Shown here piece after piece: positions 49,295 to 62,200 of a DNA stretch of 64,000 nt. How positions within the stretch are numbered: position 1 is the stretch's first letter; each line of letters begins with the position of its first letter. A program made the translations under genes and the position numbers. The stretch is from positions 1-64,000 of the forward strand of contig NZ_QRHC01000012.1 of the NCBI RefSeq assembly GCF_003415655.1. Reading direction: 5' to 3'. The notes below the pieces were generated by a model. That model searched no databases and was not told the origin of the DNA. It was given only the letters and a program-made list of their open reading frames with translations. This DNA is from Vibrio maerlii (GTDB lineage Bacteria > Pseudomonadota > Gammaproteobacteria > Enterobacterales > Vibrionaceae).

Positions 49295-50272
49295 TTAAAG
49301 ACCTTGATGAGATAGTAAAATAAACAAGCTAAGTAGCAGTATCCAGATGAAAATTCGCCAAACAAACAACTTCTGAAGTTGAGATAGGTGCAAGTATGAA
49401 GGTGCGAGTCTACCGCCAATCTTAGCTCGTACGGCTTTGATATCATCATAGATAGCGGGGCCGCCTAGTGAAAGCTGTAACTTGTTAGCGCTGCTTGCCA
49501 ATAACCAGCCAGGGCCAGGAGTATGCCAACTTTTAGCCTGCGATAATGTTGTTTTCAGCAACTCAAACGGTGTATGACCTATCAGTAGCAGTAAACTAAA
49601 TAACTGCATTGGAATGACATCAAAGAGTGCCAGTAGTCGCGTTGTTGTGAGACCAAATGGCGCAAATGATTTACGTGTTGGCGACCAAACACGTGCTAGC
49701 TCGACTAGTAAGCGGTAGGTCAGGGCAATAATGCCGCCTAAGCCAACGAGACTGAAAATCGAATACCAAAATAAAACGGTGATGACATTACGCCCATAGC
49801 CGAGCACTAAGGTTTCTGCGCTTGCTTTGCCCAAGCCCAGTAGTGATAACGTGTCTGTGTTTCGATTGATTCTTTCCGATAGTGCTTTTCTTGCTGAGGT
49901 TTTGTTCTCGTTCGCTAAGTATTTTATTTGTTGGCTAGCCAACTGCTCGTTGCTACGCCAATCAATCGCTAATAGTAGTAGTGCCAAATCGAATAGAGCG
50001 GGTTGCCAAACTAAGGGTTTAATCGCGACCAGTAACACAAATGCAGGGAATAGCATTAATGTCATGGCGAGCGTTCCCGATATGACGCTTTGTTGATAAC
50101 TGCTGTTGAGATTGACTTTTTTAGCCAGAAGAAGGGCAAACTGCTTCCATAGCTGAACGGGATGAGCCGGTCGAGGAATAGGAACGAGGAGATGAAAAAG
50201 CAACGCTCCCCATAATACGAGGAGCGCGCCATCAGCGTAAACTTGTTGGAAAAACGCTGTTATTGAGGTCAT
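49295..50272 (-). CDS. cbiB: CobD/CbiB-family cobalamin biosynthesis protein
   Basis: A 325-residue membrane protein with about five hydrophobic segments. CbiB condenses adenosylcobyric acid with aminopropanol phosphate to give cobinamide phosphate. Visible family features include the RINRNTDTLSLLGLGKASAETLV stretch (about residues 132-154, the CbiB RDTS-like region) and GPGWLLASSANKLQLSLGG near 250-268. The sequence is diverged from E. coli-type CbiB. The adjacent btuF supports a role in salvage of corrinoid intermediates. It follows mtnN by 8 bp. Confidence 0.8.
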   Translation of the reverse strand: MTSITAFFQQVYADGALLVLWGALLFHLLVPIPRPAHPVQLWKQFALLLAKKVNLNSSYQQSVISGTLAMTLMLFPAFVLLVAIKPLVWQPALFDLALLLLAIDWRSNEQLASQQIKYLANENKTSARKALSERINRNTDTLSLLGLGKASAETLVLGYGRNVITVLFWYSIFSLVGLGGIIALTYRLLVELARVWSPTRKSFAPFGLTTTRLLALFDVIPMQLFSLLLLIGHTPFELLKTTLSQAKSWHTPGPGWLLASSANKLQLSLGGPAIYDDIKAVRAKIGGRLAPSYLHLSQLQKLFVWRIFIWILLLSLFILLSHQGL

Positions 50273-50280
50273 ATACGAAA

Positions 50281-50979
50281 TTACTTCAGTAGTTCAACCA
50301 TTTTGATAACCATTTCAGAAGAGCTTTGTGCCGCTAGCGGTAGAAACTCTTCGAAGCTCATTGGTGACTCTTTATCAGCAACATCTGAAATAGCACGCAC
50401 GACAACGAATGGTACGTTAAATTGGTGACAAGTTTGTGCAATTGCTGAAGCTTCCATTTCTACTGCGATAACAGATGGGAAATGCTTACGAATAAATTCT
50501 TGGCGCTCTGCTGTACAAACAAATGCATCGCCAGTACAGATAAGACCACGAACCGCGTGTTTTTTGTCTTCCATTTGCTCAAGCGCTTTCTCAGCGATGT
50601 CCATTAGCTTAGCATCAGCAACAAATGCAGCAGGCTGTTGAGCCATTTGGCCCATCTCGTAACCAAATGCAGTTACGTCAGCATCATGGTGGCGAACCTC
50701 TGTCGAGATCACTACATCACCTAGGTTTAGGCTAGAGTCAAAACCACCTGCAGAACCTGTGTTAATAACAACGTCAGGTTGGTATTCAGAAAGAAGTATC
50801 GATGTACCAACTGCTGCTGCAACTTTACCAATGCCCGATTGAAGCAGAATAACGTCTACACCGTTCAGTTGACCAGAAAAGAAAGTACAACCACCTTTGT
50901 TTACTTCTTTCATCTCTGTGATTGCTGCTTTTAGGATCGCAACTTCTTGCTCCATTGCGCCGATAATACCGATTTTCAT
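50281..50979 (-). CDS. mtnN: 5'-methylthioadenosine/S-adenosylhomocysteine nucleosidase
   Basis: MtnN (Pfs) cleaves MTA and SAH and supplies the precursor from which LuxS makes autoinducer AI-2. The start [13 protein letters not shown] contains Glu12 of the active site (AMEQE), and the catalytic motifs [11 protein letters not shown] and RAISDVAD are near residues 172 and 193. Length 232. It leads an apparent mtnN-cbiB-btuF run on the minus strand, with 8 bp and 2 bp gaps. Confidence 0.97.
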   Translation of the reverse strand: MKIGIIGAMEQEVAILKAAITEMKEVNKGGCTFFSGQLNGVDVILLQSGIGKVAAAVGTSILLSEYQPDVVINTGSAGGFDSSLNLGDVVISTEVRHHDADVTAFGYEMGQMAQQPAAFVADAKLMDIAEKALEQMEDKKHAVRGLICTGDAFVCTAERQEFIRKHFPSVIAVEMEASAIAQTCHQFNVPFVVVRAISDVADKESPMSFEEFLPLAAQSSSEMVIKMVELLK

Positions 50980-51045
50980 ATTGAATCTCTTAATTGGGTT
51001 TCGATAAAAATTGAGCCGGAGTTTAGCACATTCCTACAAGAGACG

Positions 51046-51468
51046 TTATTTAATCAAGCCTGCTTGTTTTAATGCTTCACGCAAGGTTTCAGCGCGTTTG
51101 CGGTTTACTCCAAAATCCGAATGACCAGTGCGCGATTCGGAACGAACGATAAGTTTGTCACCATCAATTCTAACTTCTAGATCATCGACAAAGCGCATGA
51201 TCTTACTAGTGAACTCAACGCGCAGGTAGTCAGTTTGTTTGTCTGCTGTTTTCGTTCTAGGTTGCTGCAAAATAACCGCTTCAATTTGGTCTAGACTCAC
51301 TCCGTCCTCCAAAATAAAAGGAGCGATGTTGTGCTCTTCACGGTTATCAATAGTTGAAACGCAATTAGGTTTGTCGCCACATTGGTTGGCACTTCGGTCT
51401 TCCATATCGGTAATTCCTTGGCTACATGCTGTTAGAGTGATGAGGGAAAGGAGAGCGATTTTTTTCAT
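51046..51468 (-). CDS. DUF1499 family lipoprotein
   Basis: A 140-residue predicted lipoprotein with lipobox LTAC (Cys15). The mature part has the CGDKPNCVST motif near residues 30-39, typical of DUF1499, followed by a mixed alpha/beta domain with YLRVEFTSKIMRFVDDLEVR and SRTGHSDFGVNRKRAE. Function is not known. It stands alone between the gltD terminator and mtnN, with the 66-bp gap before mtnN free of clear signals. Confidence 0.85.
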   Translation of the reverse strand: MKKIALLSLITLTACSQGITDMEDRSANQCGDKPNCVSTIDNREEHNIAPFILEDGVSLDQIEAVILQQPRTKTADKQTDYLRVEFTSKIMRFVDDLEVRIDGDKLIVRSESRTGHSDFGVNRKRAETLREALKQAGLIK

Positions 51469-51524
51469 TATTCATTCCTTGATATGATGGTTTTTATTAT
51501 ATGAAAACGGATTGTTTATAGATT

Positions 51525-51552
51525 AAAAAAGACTGGCATCGAATGCCAGTCT
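51525..51552 (-). terminator. terminator of the first gltBD operon
   Basis: On the minus strand AGACTGGCAT-TCG-ATGCCAGTCT is a perfect 10-bp stem followed by TTTTT. Confidence 0.92.
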
Positions 51553-51590
51553 GTTTGAGTATTGGAATGCAAAGGCATTTATCCGAAGGG

Positions 51591-53021
<1,431 letters not shown>

Positions 53022-56000
53022 TTATTGGGCTTGAACGCGCAATTCAGCGGCGCTACGACTTTGGTGACCAAGCAGGGTTCTGAGGTCTGCTGCTTGAGGT
53101 TTAACGAGATAGAACTTTGGAATCCATTCGTCAAAGTTCGCCAGTATCTGCTCTGCATGGATTGAACCTGTTTCTTCCAGGTGCTCGGCTATCAGACCAC
53201 GTAAATGCTCTTGGTGGATATAGAGATCCGCTAGAGAGAGCGCTTCAACAGACTCTAAGTTGACTCTGCCTTTGAAATCATCATTCTCGTCAAGCACATA
53301 GGCAAAGCCACCAGTCATACCTGCACCAAAGTTCACCCCTGTTGCGCCAAGAATGGCAACGATACCGCCCGTCATGTATTCGCACGCATTGTCTCCGGCT
53401 CCCTCAATGACTGCGATGGTCCCTGAGTTGCGAACTCCGAAGCGTTCACCTGCTTTACCTGCGGCAAACAGCTTTCCTCCGGTAGCACCGTATAAGCAGG
53501 TATTGCCGATAATGGTGGCTTGATTGCAACTGAAGGCGGTTCCTAGGTGTGGCTTGATGGAGATCTTACCTCCCGCCATACCTTTACCTACATAATCGTT
53601 CGCATCGCCAGTTAAGTTAAGTTCGACTCCTCCCGCGTTCCAAACCCCAAAGGACTGCCCGGCGGTACCATTTAGGTTCACCTTGATCGGTGTTGCTGCC
53701 ATACCTTGGTTTCCATAACGCTGAGCGATTTCACCAGATAGACGAGCACCAATCGAACGGTCAGTATTTCTAACGTCGAAGAATAATGAAGTCGACTGAC
53801 GCTTTTCAATCGCAGGTAGTGCTTGTTCGAGTAGGGATTGGTTGAGTTCTGCCTTATCAAATGGAGCATTCGGCTCTGTCCAGTAGAATGGGTGCCCCTC
53901 TGGAGAAACCGGCTGCTCAAGAATTGATGAAAGGTCGAGTTTACTTTGCTTCGCGGTTAATCCTTGTGCGGCTTCTAGTAGGTCGGTACGACCAATCAGG
54001 TCCGTCAGCTTTTCTACTCCAAGCGCGGATAGGTAGTAGCGTACTTCCTCGGCGAGTCCTGTGAAGTAGTTCACTACCATCTCAGGTAGACCTTTGAAGT
54101 ACTCTTTGCGTAGAGTTTCATCCTGTGTTGCTACACCTGTTGCACAGTTGTTGAGGTGGCAGATTCGCAAGAACTTACAGCCCATTGCCACCATAGGGGC
54201 AGTACCAAAGCCAAAGCTTTCAGCACCGAGGATGGCACCTTTAATGACGTCGAGTCCTGTCTTTAAACCACCATCGACTTGTAACCGAATCTTGTGGCGT
54301 AGGCCATTCGCAACCAGGGCTTGCTGAGTTTCTGCAAGACCTAATTCCCATGGACTACCTGCGTATTTCACTGAAGTCAGTGGACTTGCTGCTGTACCAC
54401 CATCATAACCAGAGATAGTAATGAGGTCGGCGTAAGCTTTTGCTACCCCTGTAGCGATAGTGCCGACACCCGGTTCAGAAACCAGTTTTACAGAGACAAG
54501 AGCTTTTGGATTGACTTGTTTCAGATCGAAGATCAGCTGTGCTAAATCTTCAATTGAGTAAATATCGTGATGAGGAGGAGGAGAGATCAGCGTTACCCCT
54601 TGAACGGAGTAGCGCAATTTTGCAATCTCAGCCGTGACTTTATGGCCGGGTAGTTGCCCCCCTTCACCAGGCTTCGCACCTTGTGCGACTTTTATTTGCA
54701 GTACATCTGCATTGGTCAAGTAGTGTGGTGTGACACCAAAGCGTCCTGATGCCACCTGCTTGATGCGAGAGTTACGGTCTGTGCCGAAGCGGCGTGGGTC
54801 TTCACCCCCTTCACCTGAATTCGAATAGCCACCTAATCTATTCATTGCCGTCGCGAGTGCTTCGTGTGCTTCCGGGCTTAACGCCCCGATCGACATGGCC
54901 GCGGAGTCAAAGCGTTTGAATAGCTCTGTTGTTGGCTCAATTTGTTCCAGTGATAGAGGAGAGTCCGAAGTTTTTAGCTTCATTAGGTCGCGAAGTGTCG
55001 CAACAGGGCGATTATTTACTTGTGCCGCATAGCTCTTGTAGTCGCTATTTTGTCCCGATTTAACTGCAGTTTGCAGTGTTCCTACGACATCTGGGTTGTA
55101 CGCATGGTATTCGCCACCGTGTACGTATTTGAGTAGGCCACCGTGGTCTATCGCTTTGCGTTTAGTCCAAGCCTTACGAGAAAGGTTAAACAAATCCTGT
55201 TGAAAGTCATCAAAGTTAGCCCCTTGGATACGAGAAGATACACCATGGAAACAGAGTTCAATAACATCATCGTGAAGGCCAACGGCTTCAAAAAGCTGTG
55301 AGCATCGATAAGAGGCAACGGTTGAGATGCCCATTTTCGACATAATTTTATACAGACCTTTGTTGATACCGTTTTGGTAGTTCTGCAGTACCTCACGATA
55401 GCTAGCATCTAGTACGCCATCATCAATGCACTTCGCTAGTGTTTCATAGGCAAGGTATGGGTAAACGGCAGTCGCCCCAAACCCTAATAACACGGCAAAG
55501 TGGTGTGGATCGCGAGCCGTTGCAGTTTCGACAATGATATTGGCATCACATCGCAGGTTAGTGTTTACTAAGCGCGTTTGTACTGCTCCAACCGCCATTG
55601 CAGCAGGAATCGGCAGCTTACCTTTGCACAGTGCGCGATCAGAGAGGACGACTAGAACGGTGCCTTGCTTCACGACTTCTTCAACTTGGTCACAAAGGTC
55701 ATTGATCGCTTGAACAAGGGTTTTCTCTTGAGGATTAAAGTTGATATCAAGGATGGTGTTGCGGTAGTGCTTGTCGCTAAGCTCCAACAGTTGCTGCATG
55801 TCAGAGTAAAGCAGTACTGGTGAATTAAACGAAACGCGATAGGCATGGCCATCGGTCTCATTAAACACATTCATCTCCTGACCAATGCTAGTTGCGAGCG
55901 ACATGACGTGTTTTTCACGCAGTGGATCAATTGGTGGGTTGGTGACCTGAGCAAACTTCTGACGGAAGTAATCTGTCACCAAACGTTCTTTTGAAGACAG

Positions 56001-57485
56001 AACGGCCATTGGTGTATCGTCACCCATAGAGCCAACAGCTTCTTGCCCCATATCACCAAGAACACGAAGCACTTGATCGATCTCTTCGCGGTTCATCGCA
56101 AACTGCTTCTGATAAGTCTTTAATAGGTCCTCATCAAAGCTTCGGGTGCCGATCTGCTCATCTGATACCGCATCAAATGGCGTCAGCTTATGGACATTGT
56201 TTTCCATCCACTCACGATAAGGATGGCGAGATTTTAGGTCATTATCGATCTCACTCGATTGCCATAGCTTGCCGCGTCGAGTATCAATAACGAGTAATTC
56301 ACCGGGGCCGACACGCCCTTTTTCAGCCACTTCATCAGGTGCGTAATCCCAGATTCCCACCTCAGAGGCTAAGGTAATGAGGTTATCTTTGGTTATCACA
56401 TAGCGAGCTGGGCGCAGACCGTTACGGTCTAAGTTACAGGCAGCGTAGCGTCCGTCAGAGAGCACGATACCCGCCGGTCCATCCCATGGTTCCATGTGCT
56501 TAGAGTTAAAGTCATAGAAAGCGCGTAATTCTGGGTCCATATCAGGGTGATTTTGCCATGCAGGTGGAACAAGCATGCGCATTGCTCTGAATACATCCAT
56601 ACCACCTGCTAAAAACAGGTCAAGCATGTTGTCTAAGCTTGATGAATCTGAGCCGGTTTCATTGACAAAAGGGGCAGCAGTTTGCAGATCGGGCAGTAGT
56701 GGAGAAGAAAATTTATAAGCTCGAGCTTTCGCCCATTGGCGGTTTCCTTCGATAGTATTTATCTCACCATTATGAGCAAGATAGCGGAATGGTTGTGCCA
56801 GAGGCCAGCGAGGTTGAGTATTGGTTGAGAAGCGCTGGTGGAACAGACATATTGCAGATTCCATGCGAAGATCAGCAAGATCGAGGTAAAATCGCGGAAG
56901 ATCGGCTGGCATACACAGACCTTTGTACACCATCACTTGCGTCGAAAGGCTACAAATGTAGAAGTCAGAGTCATCGGTGATGAGTTTTTCGATGCGTCGT
57001 CTTGCGATATATAAACGACGTTCAATGTCTCTCTCACGCCAACCTGCTGGTGCAGAAATAAAAACTTGTTGGATGTTTGGTAGCGAGTCAGAGGCGATGG
57101 GGCCAAGCACTTCTGGGTTCGTTGGTACTTCCCGCCAGCCGACAACAGTAAGCGTTTCTTGAGCTAATTGCTTGTTGACGATCTCTTTCGCATTGTTGGC
57201 TAATATTGGGTCTTGGCTCAAAAAAATCATGCCAACCGCGTATTGCTTACTCAGGCTCCAGCCTTGTTCTTCTGCGATCAATCGGAGGTAAGAATTAGGT
57301 TTCTGTAGCAATAGGCCACAGCCATCCCCAGTCTTTCCGTCGGCGGCGATGCCACCACGGTGAGTCATTCTATCTAGTGCAGATATTGCGGTGCGAACCA
57401 GTTTGTGACTCGGTTGACCTTCCATGTGAGCGATCAGACCAAATCCGCAGTTATCCTTTTCTAGGGCAGGATCATAAAGTGCCAT
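53022..57485 (-). CDS. gltB: glutamate synthase large subunit, E. coli type
   Basis: The large GOGAT subunit, which makes two glutamates from glutamine and 2-oxoglutarate. It has a short propeptide ending before the catalytic Cys13 (EKDN-CGFGLIAH), a class II amidotransferase domain (to about residue 420), a central domain, an FMN/3Fe-4S synthase domain ([15 protein letters not shown]; cluster region CRICHLNNCATGVATQ) and a C-terminal GXGXG beta-helix domain. 1487 residues. The N-terminus and body resemble E. coli GltB. A GAGGAGAG site precedes the ATG. Confidence 0.97.
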   Translation of the reverse strand: MALYDPALEKDNCGFGLIAHMEGQPSHKLVRTAISALDRMTHRGGIAADGKTGDGCGLLLQKPNSYLRLIAEEQGWSLSKQYAVGMIFLSQDPILANNAKEIVNKQLAQETLTVVGWREVPTNPEVLGPIASDSLPNIQQVFISAPAGWRERDIERRLYIARRRIEKLITDDSDFYICSLSTQVMVYKGLCMPADLPRFYLDLADLRMESAICLFHQRFSTNTQPRWPLAQPFRYLAHNGEINTIEGNRQWAKARAYKFSSPLLPDLQTAAPFVNETGSDSSSLDNMLDLFLAGGMDVFRAMRMLVPPAWQNHPDMDPELRAFYDFNSKHMEPWDGPAGIVLSDGRYAACNLDRNGLRPARYVITKDNLITLASEVGIWDYAPDEVAEKGRVGPGELLVIDTRRGKLWQSSEIDNDLKSRHPYREWMENNVHKLTPFDAVSDEQIGTRSFDEDLLKTYQKQFAMNREEIDQVLRVLGDMGQEAVGSMGDDTPMAVLSSKERLVTDYFRQKFAQVTNPPIDPLREKHVMSLATSIGQEMNVFNETDGHAYRVSFNSPVLLYSDMQQLLELSDKHYRNTILDINFNPQEKTLVQAINDLCDQVEEVVKQGTVLVVLSDRALCKGKLPIPAAMAVGAVQTRLVNTNLRCDANIIVETATARDPHHFAVLLGFGATAVYPYLAYETLAKCIDDGVLDASYREVLQNYQNGINKGLYKIMSKMGISTVASYRCSQLFEAVGLHDDVIELCFHGVSSRIQGANFDDFQQDLFNLSRKAWTKRKAIDHGGLLKYVHGGEYHAYNPDVVGTLQTAVKSGQNSDYKSYAAQVNNRPVATLRDLMKLKTSDSPLSLEQIEPTTELFKRFDSAAMSIGALSPEAHEALATAMNRLGGYSNSGEGGEDPRRFGTDRNSRIKQVASGRFGVTPHYLTNADVLQIKVAQGAKPGEGGQLPGHKVTAEIAKLRYSVQGVTLISPPPHHDIYSIEDLAQLIFDLKQVNPKALVSVKLVSEPGVGTIATGVAKAYADLITISGYDGGTAASPLTSVKYAGSPWELGLAETQQALVANGLRHKIRLQVDGGLKTGLDVIKGAILGAESFGFGTAPMVAMGCKFLRICHLNNCATGVATQDETLRKEYFKGLPEMVVNYFTGLAEEVRYYLSALGVEKLTDLIGRTDLLEAAQGLTAKQSKLDLSSILEQPVSPEGHPFYWTEPNAPFDKAELNQSLLEQALPAIEKRQSTSLFFDVRNTDRSIGARLSGEIAQRYGNQGMAATPIKVNLNGTAGQSFGVWNAGGVELNLTGDANDYVGKGMAGGKISIKPHLGTAFSCNQATIIGNTCLYGATGGKLFAAGKAGERFGVRNSGTIAVIEGAGDNACEYMTGGIVAILGATGVNFGAGMTGGFAYVLDENDDFKGRVNLESVEALSLADLYIHQEHLRGLIAEHLEETGSIHAEQILANFDEWIPKFYLVKPQAADLRTLLGHQSRSAAELRVQAQ

Positions 57486-57679
57486 TGCAACTCTCCTCTT
57501 GCTTCACGTCTTCCTGACAATGTGGCGCATTAGTTATTGTTTTATATTAATTTTTAGTTAAATTTAGTTTGATATTTTGTATGTGCGGTCTGTCAACGTA
57601 GCGATAATTCAAACAAAGGTCAAGTTTTCACCACTAGATCAAATGCTAACAATGAGGGTTTTTAGAGAGGATTAAAACA

Positions 57680-57706
57680 AAAAAGGCCAACCCAATGGGT
57701 TGGCCA
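57680..57706 (-). terminator. terminator of the second gltBD operon
   Basis: On the minus strand GGCCAACCCATTGGGTTGGCC is a perfect palindromic stem followed by TTTTTT. It sits in the 259-bp gap between the two operons. The rest of that gap is AT-rich and must carry the promoter of the E. coli-type gltB. Confidence 0.92.
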
Positions 57707-57744
57707 AATATAAAGTTTGGAAGGAAACTTTATCTAATAAATGG

Positions 57745-59214
57745 TTATGCCGATAGCATTAGCGAGTTCGCTTTTGCTTCAAGGTTTGAATTACCCATTA
57801 GGTAATCATCGATAGCAATCGCACACTCACGACCTTCGTTGATACAACGTACAACCAGAGACTGACCAGTACGCATATCACCTGCAGCAAACACACCTTT
57901 CTGGTTAGTCGCATAGCCGTCAGTTGTTACGTTACCACGCTCATCCAGTTTGATGTCTAGCTGAGCAAGTACGCCTGTTGGTTCTGGGTGTAGGAAGCCC
58001 ATTGCTAGGAATGCCATATCACATGGGATAACACGCTCAGAGTTTGCTACTTCCTCAAAAGTAGGGCGCTCACCTGGTTTTGCGTCTTGCCATACGATAT
58101 CTGCGATACGTAGGCCTGTTACCTGACCTTGATCGTTACCGATGAACTCTTTAGTCAGGATATTCCAATGACGGTCACAACCTTCTTCGTGTGAAGTGGT
58201 TGTTTTCATGATCATTGGGTACTGAGGCCAAGGCATATTTGCTGGACGCTTCTCTGGTGGGATCGGCATGATCTCAACCTGAGTAACGCTTGTCGCCTTA
58301 TGACGATTAGAGGTACCTACACAGTCAGAGCCGGTATCACCACCACCGATAACCACAACATGCTTATCTTTCGCGTGAATCTCTTCACCCTTAAGATCCA
58401 TGTCGTTCGCGCGGCGGTTGTTTTGACCTAGGAATTCCATTGCGAAGTGAACGCCTGTCAGTTCACGACCTGGGACTGGAAGATCACGTGGCACTGTAGA
58501 GCCGCCGGTTAGGAGTACAACATCGAACTCTTGACGAAGCTGCTGAGCATTTACATCAACACCAATGTGCTGGTTTACTTTGAACTCAACGCCCGCTTCA
58601 GCCATTAGGTTAACCTTACGATCGATAACGTCCATACCTAGCTTGAAGTCTGGAATACCGAAGCGTAGTAGACCACCGACTTTTTCGTCACGTTCAAAAA
58701 CTGTCACAGAGTGCCCCGCACTGTTGAGCTGTTCAGCCGCTGCCAAGCCAGCAGGACCAGAGCCGATGATTGCAATAGTTTTACCTGTGCGAGAGCGAGG
58801 CGTCTTAGGTTTTGCGTACCCTTCGCGGTACGCAGTTTCTACGATCGTTTTCTCGATGTTACAGATGGTGATTGGGTCTTGGTTGATACCAAGAACACAC
58901 GCGCTCTCACAAGGAGAAGGGCACACACGACCTGTAAATTCAGGGAAGTTGTTGGTAGAGCTTAGAATGTTCCAAGCTTCTTCCCAGCTATCACGGTAAA
59001 CCGCGTCGTTGAATTCTGGGATGATGTTACCAATCGGACAACCGCTGTGACAGAAAGGCACACCACAATCCATACAACGAGAAGCCTGTTCACCAATTTT
59101 TTCACCAAACTCTTCGTTAAGAACGAATTCTTTGTTGTTTTCAATTCGAACCGATGGGTCGAGCTTCTTTGGAAGCTCACGACCGTGTTCTAAAAATCCA
59201 GTAGGCTTACCCAT
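57745..59214 (-). CDS. gltD: glutamate synthase small subunit, second paralogue
   Basis: A second, distinct GOGAT small subunit of 489 residues. It has Cys motifs CMDCGVPFCHSGCPIGN and CPSPCESACVLG, an FAD loop [14 protein letters not shown] and an NADPH loop VIGGGDTGSDCVG. It differs clearly from the paralogue at 51591-53003: the Cys loops are spaced alike but read differently, and it starts [15 protein letters not shown], a type common in other bacterial lineages. It overlaps its gltB by one base (TAATG). Confidence 0.95.
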   Translation of the reverse strand: MGKPTGFLEHGRELPKKLDPSVRIENNKEFVLNEEFGEKIGEQASRCMDCGVPFCHSGCPIGNIIPEFNDAVYRDSWEEAWNILSSTNNFPEFTGRVCPSPCESACVLGINQDPITICNIEKTIVETAYREGYAKPKTPRSRTGKTIAIIGSGPAGLAAAEQLNSAGHSVTVFERDEKVGGLLRFGIPDFKLGMDVIDRKVNLMAEAGVEFKVNQHIGVDVNAQQLRQEFDVVLLTGGSTVPRDLPVPGRELTGVHFAMEFLGQNNRRANDMDLKGEEIHAKDKHVVVIGGGDTGSDCVGTSNRHKATSVTQVEIMPIPPEKRPANMPWPQYPMIMKTTTSHEEGCDRHWNILTKEFIGNDQGQVTGLRIADIVWQDAKPGERPTFEEVANSERVIPCDMAFLAMGFLHPEPTGVLAQLDIKLDERGNVTTDGYATNQKGVFAAGDMRTGQSLVVRCINEGRECAIAIDDYLMGNSNLEAKANSLMLSA

Positions 59215-62200
59215 TATACTGCCTCCACTTCTTCCGTTTGTGCTTGCTCTGCTTCAGCCTTGCGCTTTTGAAGTACCGCTTTGTAGTCACGCGGCATTAC
59301 CTTAACCATAGAGGCTAGGCTTGCGTCAAAGTTATCTAGGAAAGACTGAGCAACTTCACTTCCTGTGAATTGAACTTGCTTCGTTAGCATCTCTTTCAGT
59401 AGTTCGCGATCTTCTGCTTCGATTGGATCTAGGTCTACCAGTTCAGGGTTTAGCTTGGTTTCGAAATCACCAGATTTATCCCAAACGTAAGCTACACCAC
59501 CACTCATACCTGCCGCAAAGTTACGACCTGTAGAGCCAAGGATTACCGCAACACCACCAGTCATGTATTCACAACCGTGGTCACCGACACCTTCAACGAC
59601 AACCTTCGCACCTGAGTTACGTACACAGAAACGCTCACCCGCCATACCGCGAATGTAAGACTCACCTGATGTTGCGCCGTAGAAACATACGTTACCAACC
59701 ACGATGTTATCTTCAGCAACGATGTCAGATTTCGCATCTGGGTAAAGCACTAGCGTACCGCCAGATAGGCCTTTGCCCCAGTAGTCGTTCGCATCACCTT
59801 CTACTTCGAACTTCACGCCCTTAGCAAGGAATGCACCGAACGATTGACCTGCAGAACCATTGAACTTCACGTTCATTGGCTGTGGTAGACCTGCGTCTTT
59901 GTAAACCTTCGAGATTTCGTTCGACAGCATGGTACCCGCAGAGCGGTCTGTGTTGATAATAGGGAATTCAGCGTTCACTGCTTCGCCTTTCTCAAGTGCT
60001 GGGATAGCCGCTTGAATCAACTTACGGTCTAGAACTTCTTCTAGGTTGTGGTTTTGTTCTGTCTGGTTAAAGATGCCGTCGCCTTCACGCGCTTCTTCAA
60101 TGTGAAGCACAGGTGATAGATCTAGGTTTTTGTATTTCCAGTGTTTGATGTCTTCACGAACTTTTAGTTTGTGCGACTGACCAACCATCTCGTCGATAGT
60201 GCGGTAGCCAAGCTCAGCCATCACTTCACGTAGACCTTCAGCCATGTACTGGAAGAATGTTACTACGTCTTCTACGCGGCCATCGAAACGCTCACGTAGG
60301 GTCTTGTTTTGTGTTGCGATCCCAACAGGACAGGTATTCTTATGACACTTACGCATCATGATACAGCCTTCAACAACCAGCGCTGCTGTCGCTACACCCC
60401 ATTCCTCAGCACCCAGTAGTGTTGCTACTGCAAGGTCGCGAGGGGTTTTCATCTGACCGTCAGATTGAACCACGATACGGTTACGTAGACCGTTCTTGAT
60501 TAGCGTCTGGTGCGTCTCAGCTAGACCTAGTTCCCAAGGTAGGCCTGTGTGACGGATAGAAGACATTGGTGATGCACCTGTACCGCCATCGAAACCGGCG
60601 ATAAGAACAACGTCAGCTTTCGCTTTTGCTACACCTGATGCAATCGTACCTACACCTGCTTCTGATACTAGCTTCACGTTTACACGGCCAGCACGGTTTG
60701 CATTCTTCAAGTCGTAGATCAGCTGAGCCAAATCTTCGATTGAGTAGATATCGTGGTGTGGCGGTGGTGAGATTAGACCAACCCCTGGAGTCGAGTGACG
60801 TGTTGCACCGATCCAATCATCAACCTTATCACCTGGTAGCTGACCACCTTCACCTGGTTTCGCGCCTTGAGCCATCTTGATCTGTAGCTCATCTGCGTTA
60901 GTTAGGTAGTAAGACGTTACACCAAAGCGGCCTGACGCCACCTGCTTGATTGCAGATCGTTCCCAATCGCCGTTCTCTTTGCGTTCGAAACGTGTTGGGT
61001 CTTCACCACCTTCACCAGAGTTCGATTTCGCGCCGATACGGTTCATAGCAACCGCTAGCGTTGAGTGTGCTTCGTAAGAGATAGAACCGAATGACATTGC
61101 ACCTGTCGCGAAACGCTTGAGGATGTTTTCGATTGGCTCTACTTCTTCTAGCGGGATTGAACCTGCTGGGTTCTTAACAAAATCTAGCTGGCTACGCAGT
61201 GTTGCTGCGTTATCGCCTTGGTCGTCCACCGCTTTCGCGTATTTCTTGAACTGAGCGTAGTCTTTGTTACGAGTAGATTCTTGTAGCAGTGAAATCGTCT
61301 CAGGGTTAAACAGGTGCTTTTCGCCACGCTGTTTCCACTGGTAAACACCACCGACATCAAGTACTTGAACTGGGATTTCACGCGTTGGGTAACCAATGCG
61401 GTGACGCACTAGCACTTCCTTCGCGATGTCATCAATGGTTAGGCCTTGGATACGAGAAACCGTACCAGTGAAGTACTTATCTACTACTGACTTGCTGACG
61501 CCCAGAGCTTCAAAGATTTGAGCACCGTGGTACGACTGCAGTGTTGAGATACCCATCTTCGAGAAGATCTTCAGTAGCCCGCCATTGATAGCGTTACGGT
61601 AGTTCTCGAATAGGTCTTTAATGTTCGCTTCAGGATCAAGCTTCTTAGTGCGCTGTAGCTCAACCATAGTCTCAATCACTAGGTATGGGTTAACTGCGTT
61701 CGCGCCGTAACCCACTAGCGTTGCGAAGTGGTGCGTTTCACGTGCATCACCCGTCTCAACCACGATGTCACACTTCGCACGTAGACCCTTACGGATCAGG
61801 TGGTGGTGAACCGCGCCAACCGCCAGCATTGCTGGGATAGCTGCGTGGTTAGAGTTAACCGCACGGTCAGTTAGAAGGATGATTGAGTAACCATCTACAA
61901 CCGCATCTTCAGCATACTGACAGATGCGTTTAAGTGCGCGCTCTAGCTTGCCTTCGTCTTCGTTCGCTTGGAATACGATGTCTAGTGTCTTCGCTTGTAG
62001 GTGCTCGTTATCGATCGCACGTAGCTTTTCAAGCTCAGAGTTAGATAGAACTGGCGACTCTAGTTCTACTTTTTGACAGTGCTCTGGAGACTCCGCAAGT
62101 AGGTTCTGGTCCTTACCTAGGTAAGTGTTCAGAGACATAACCATGCGCTCACGAATCGGGTCGATTGGTGGGTTAGTTACCTGAGCAAACAGCTGTTTAA

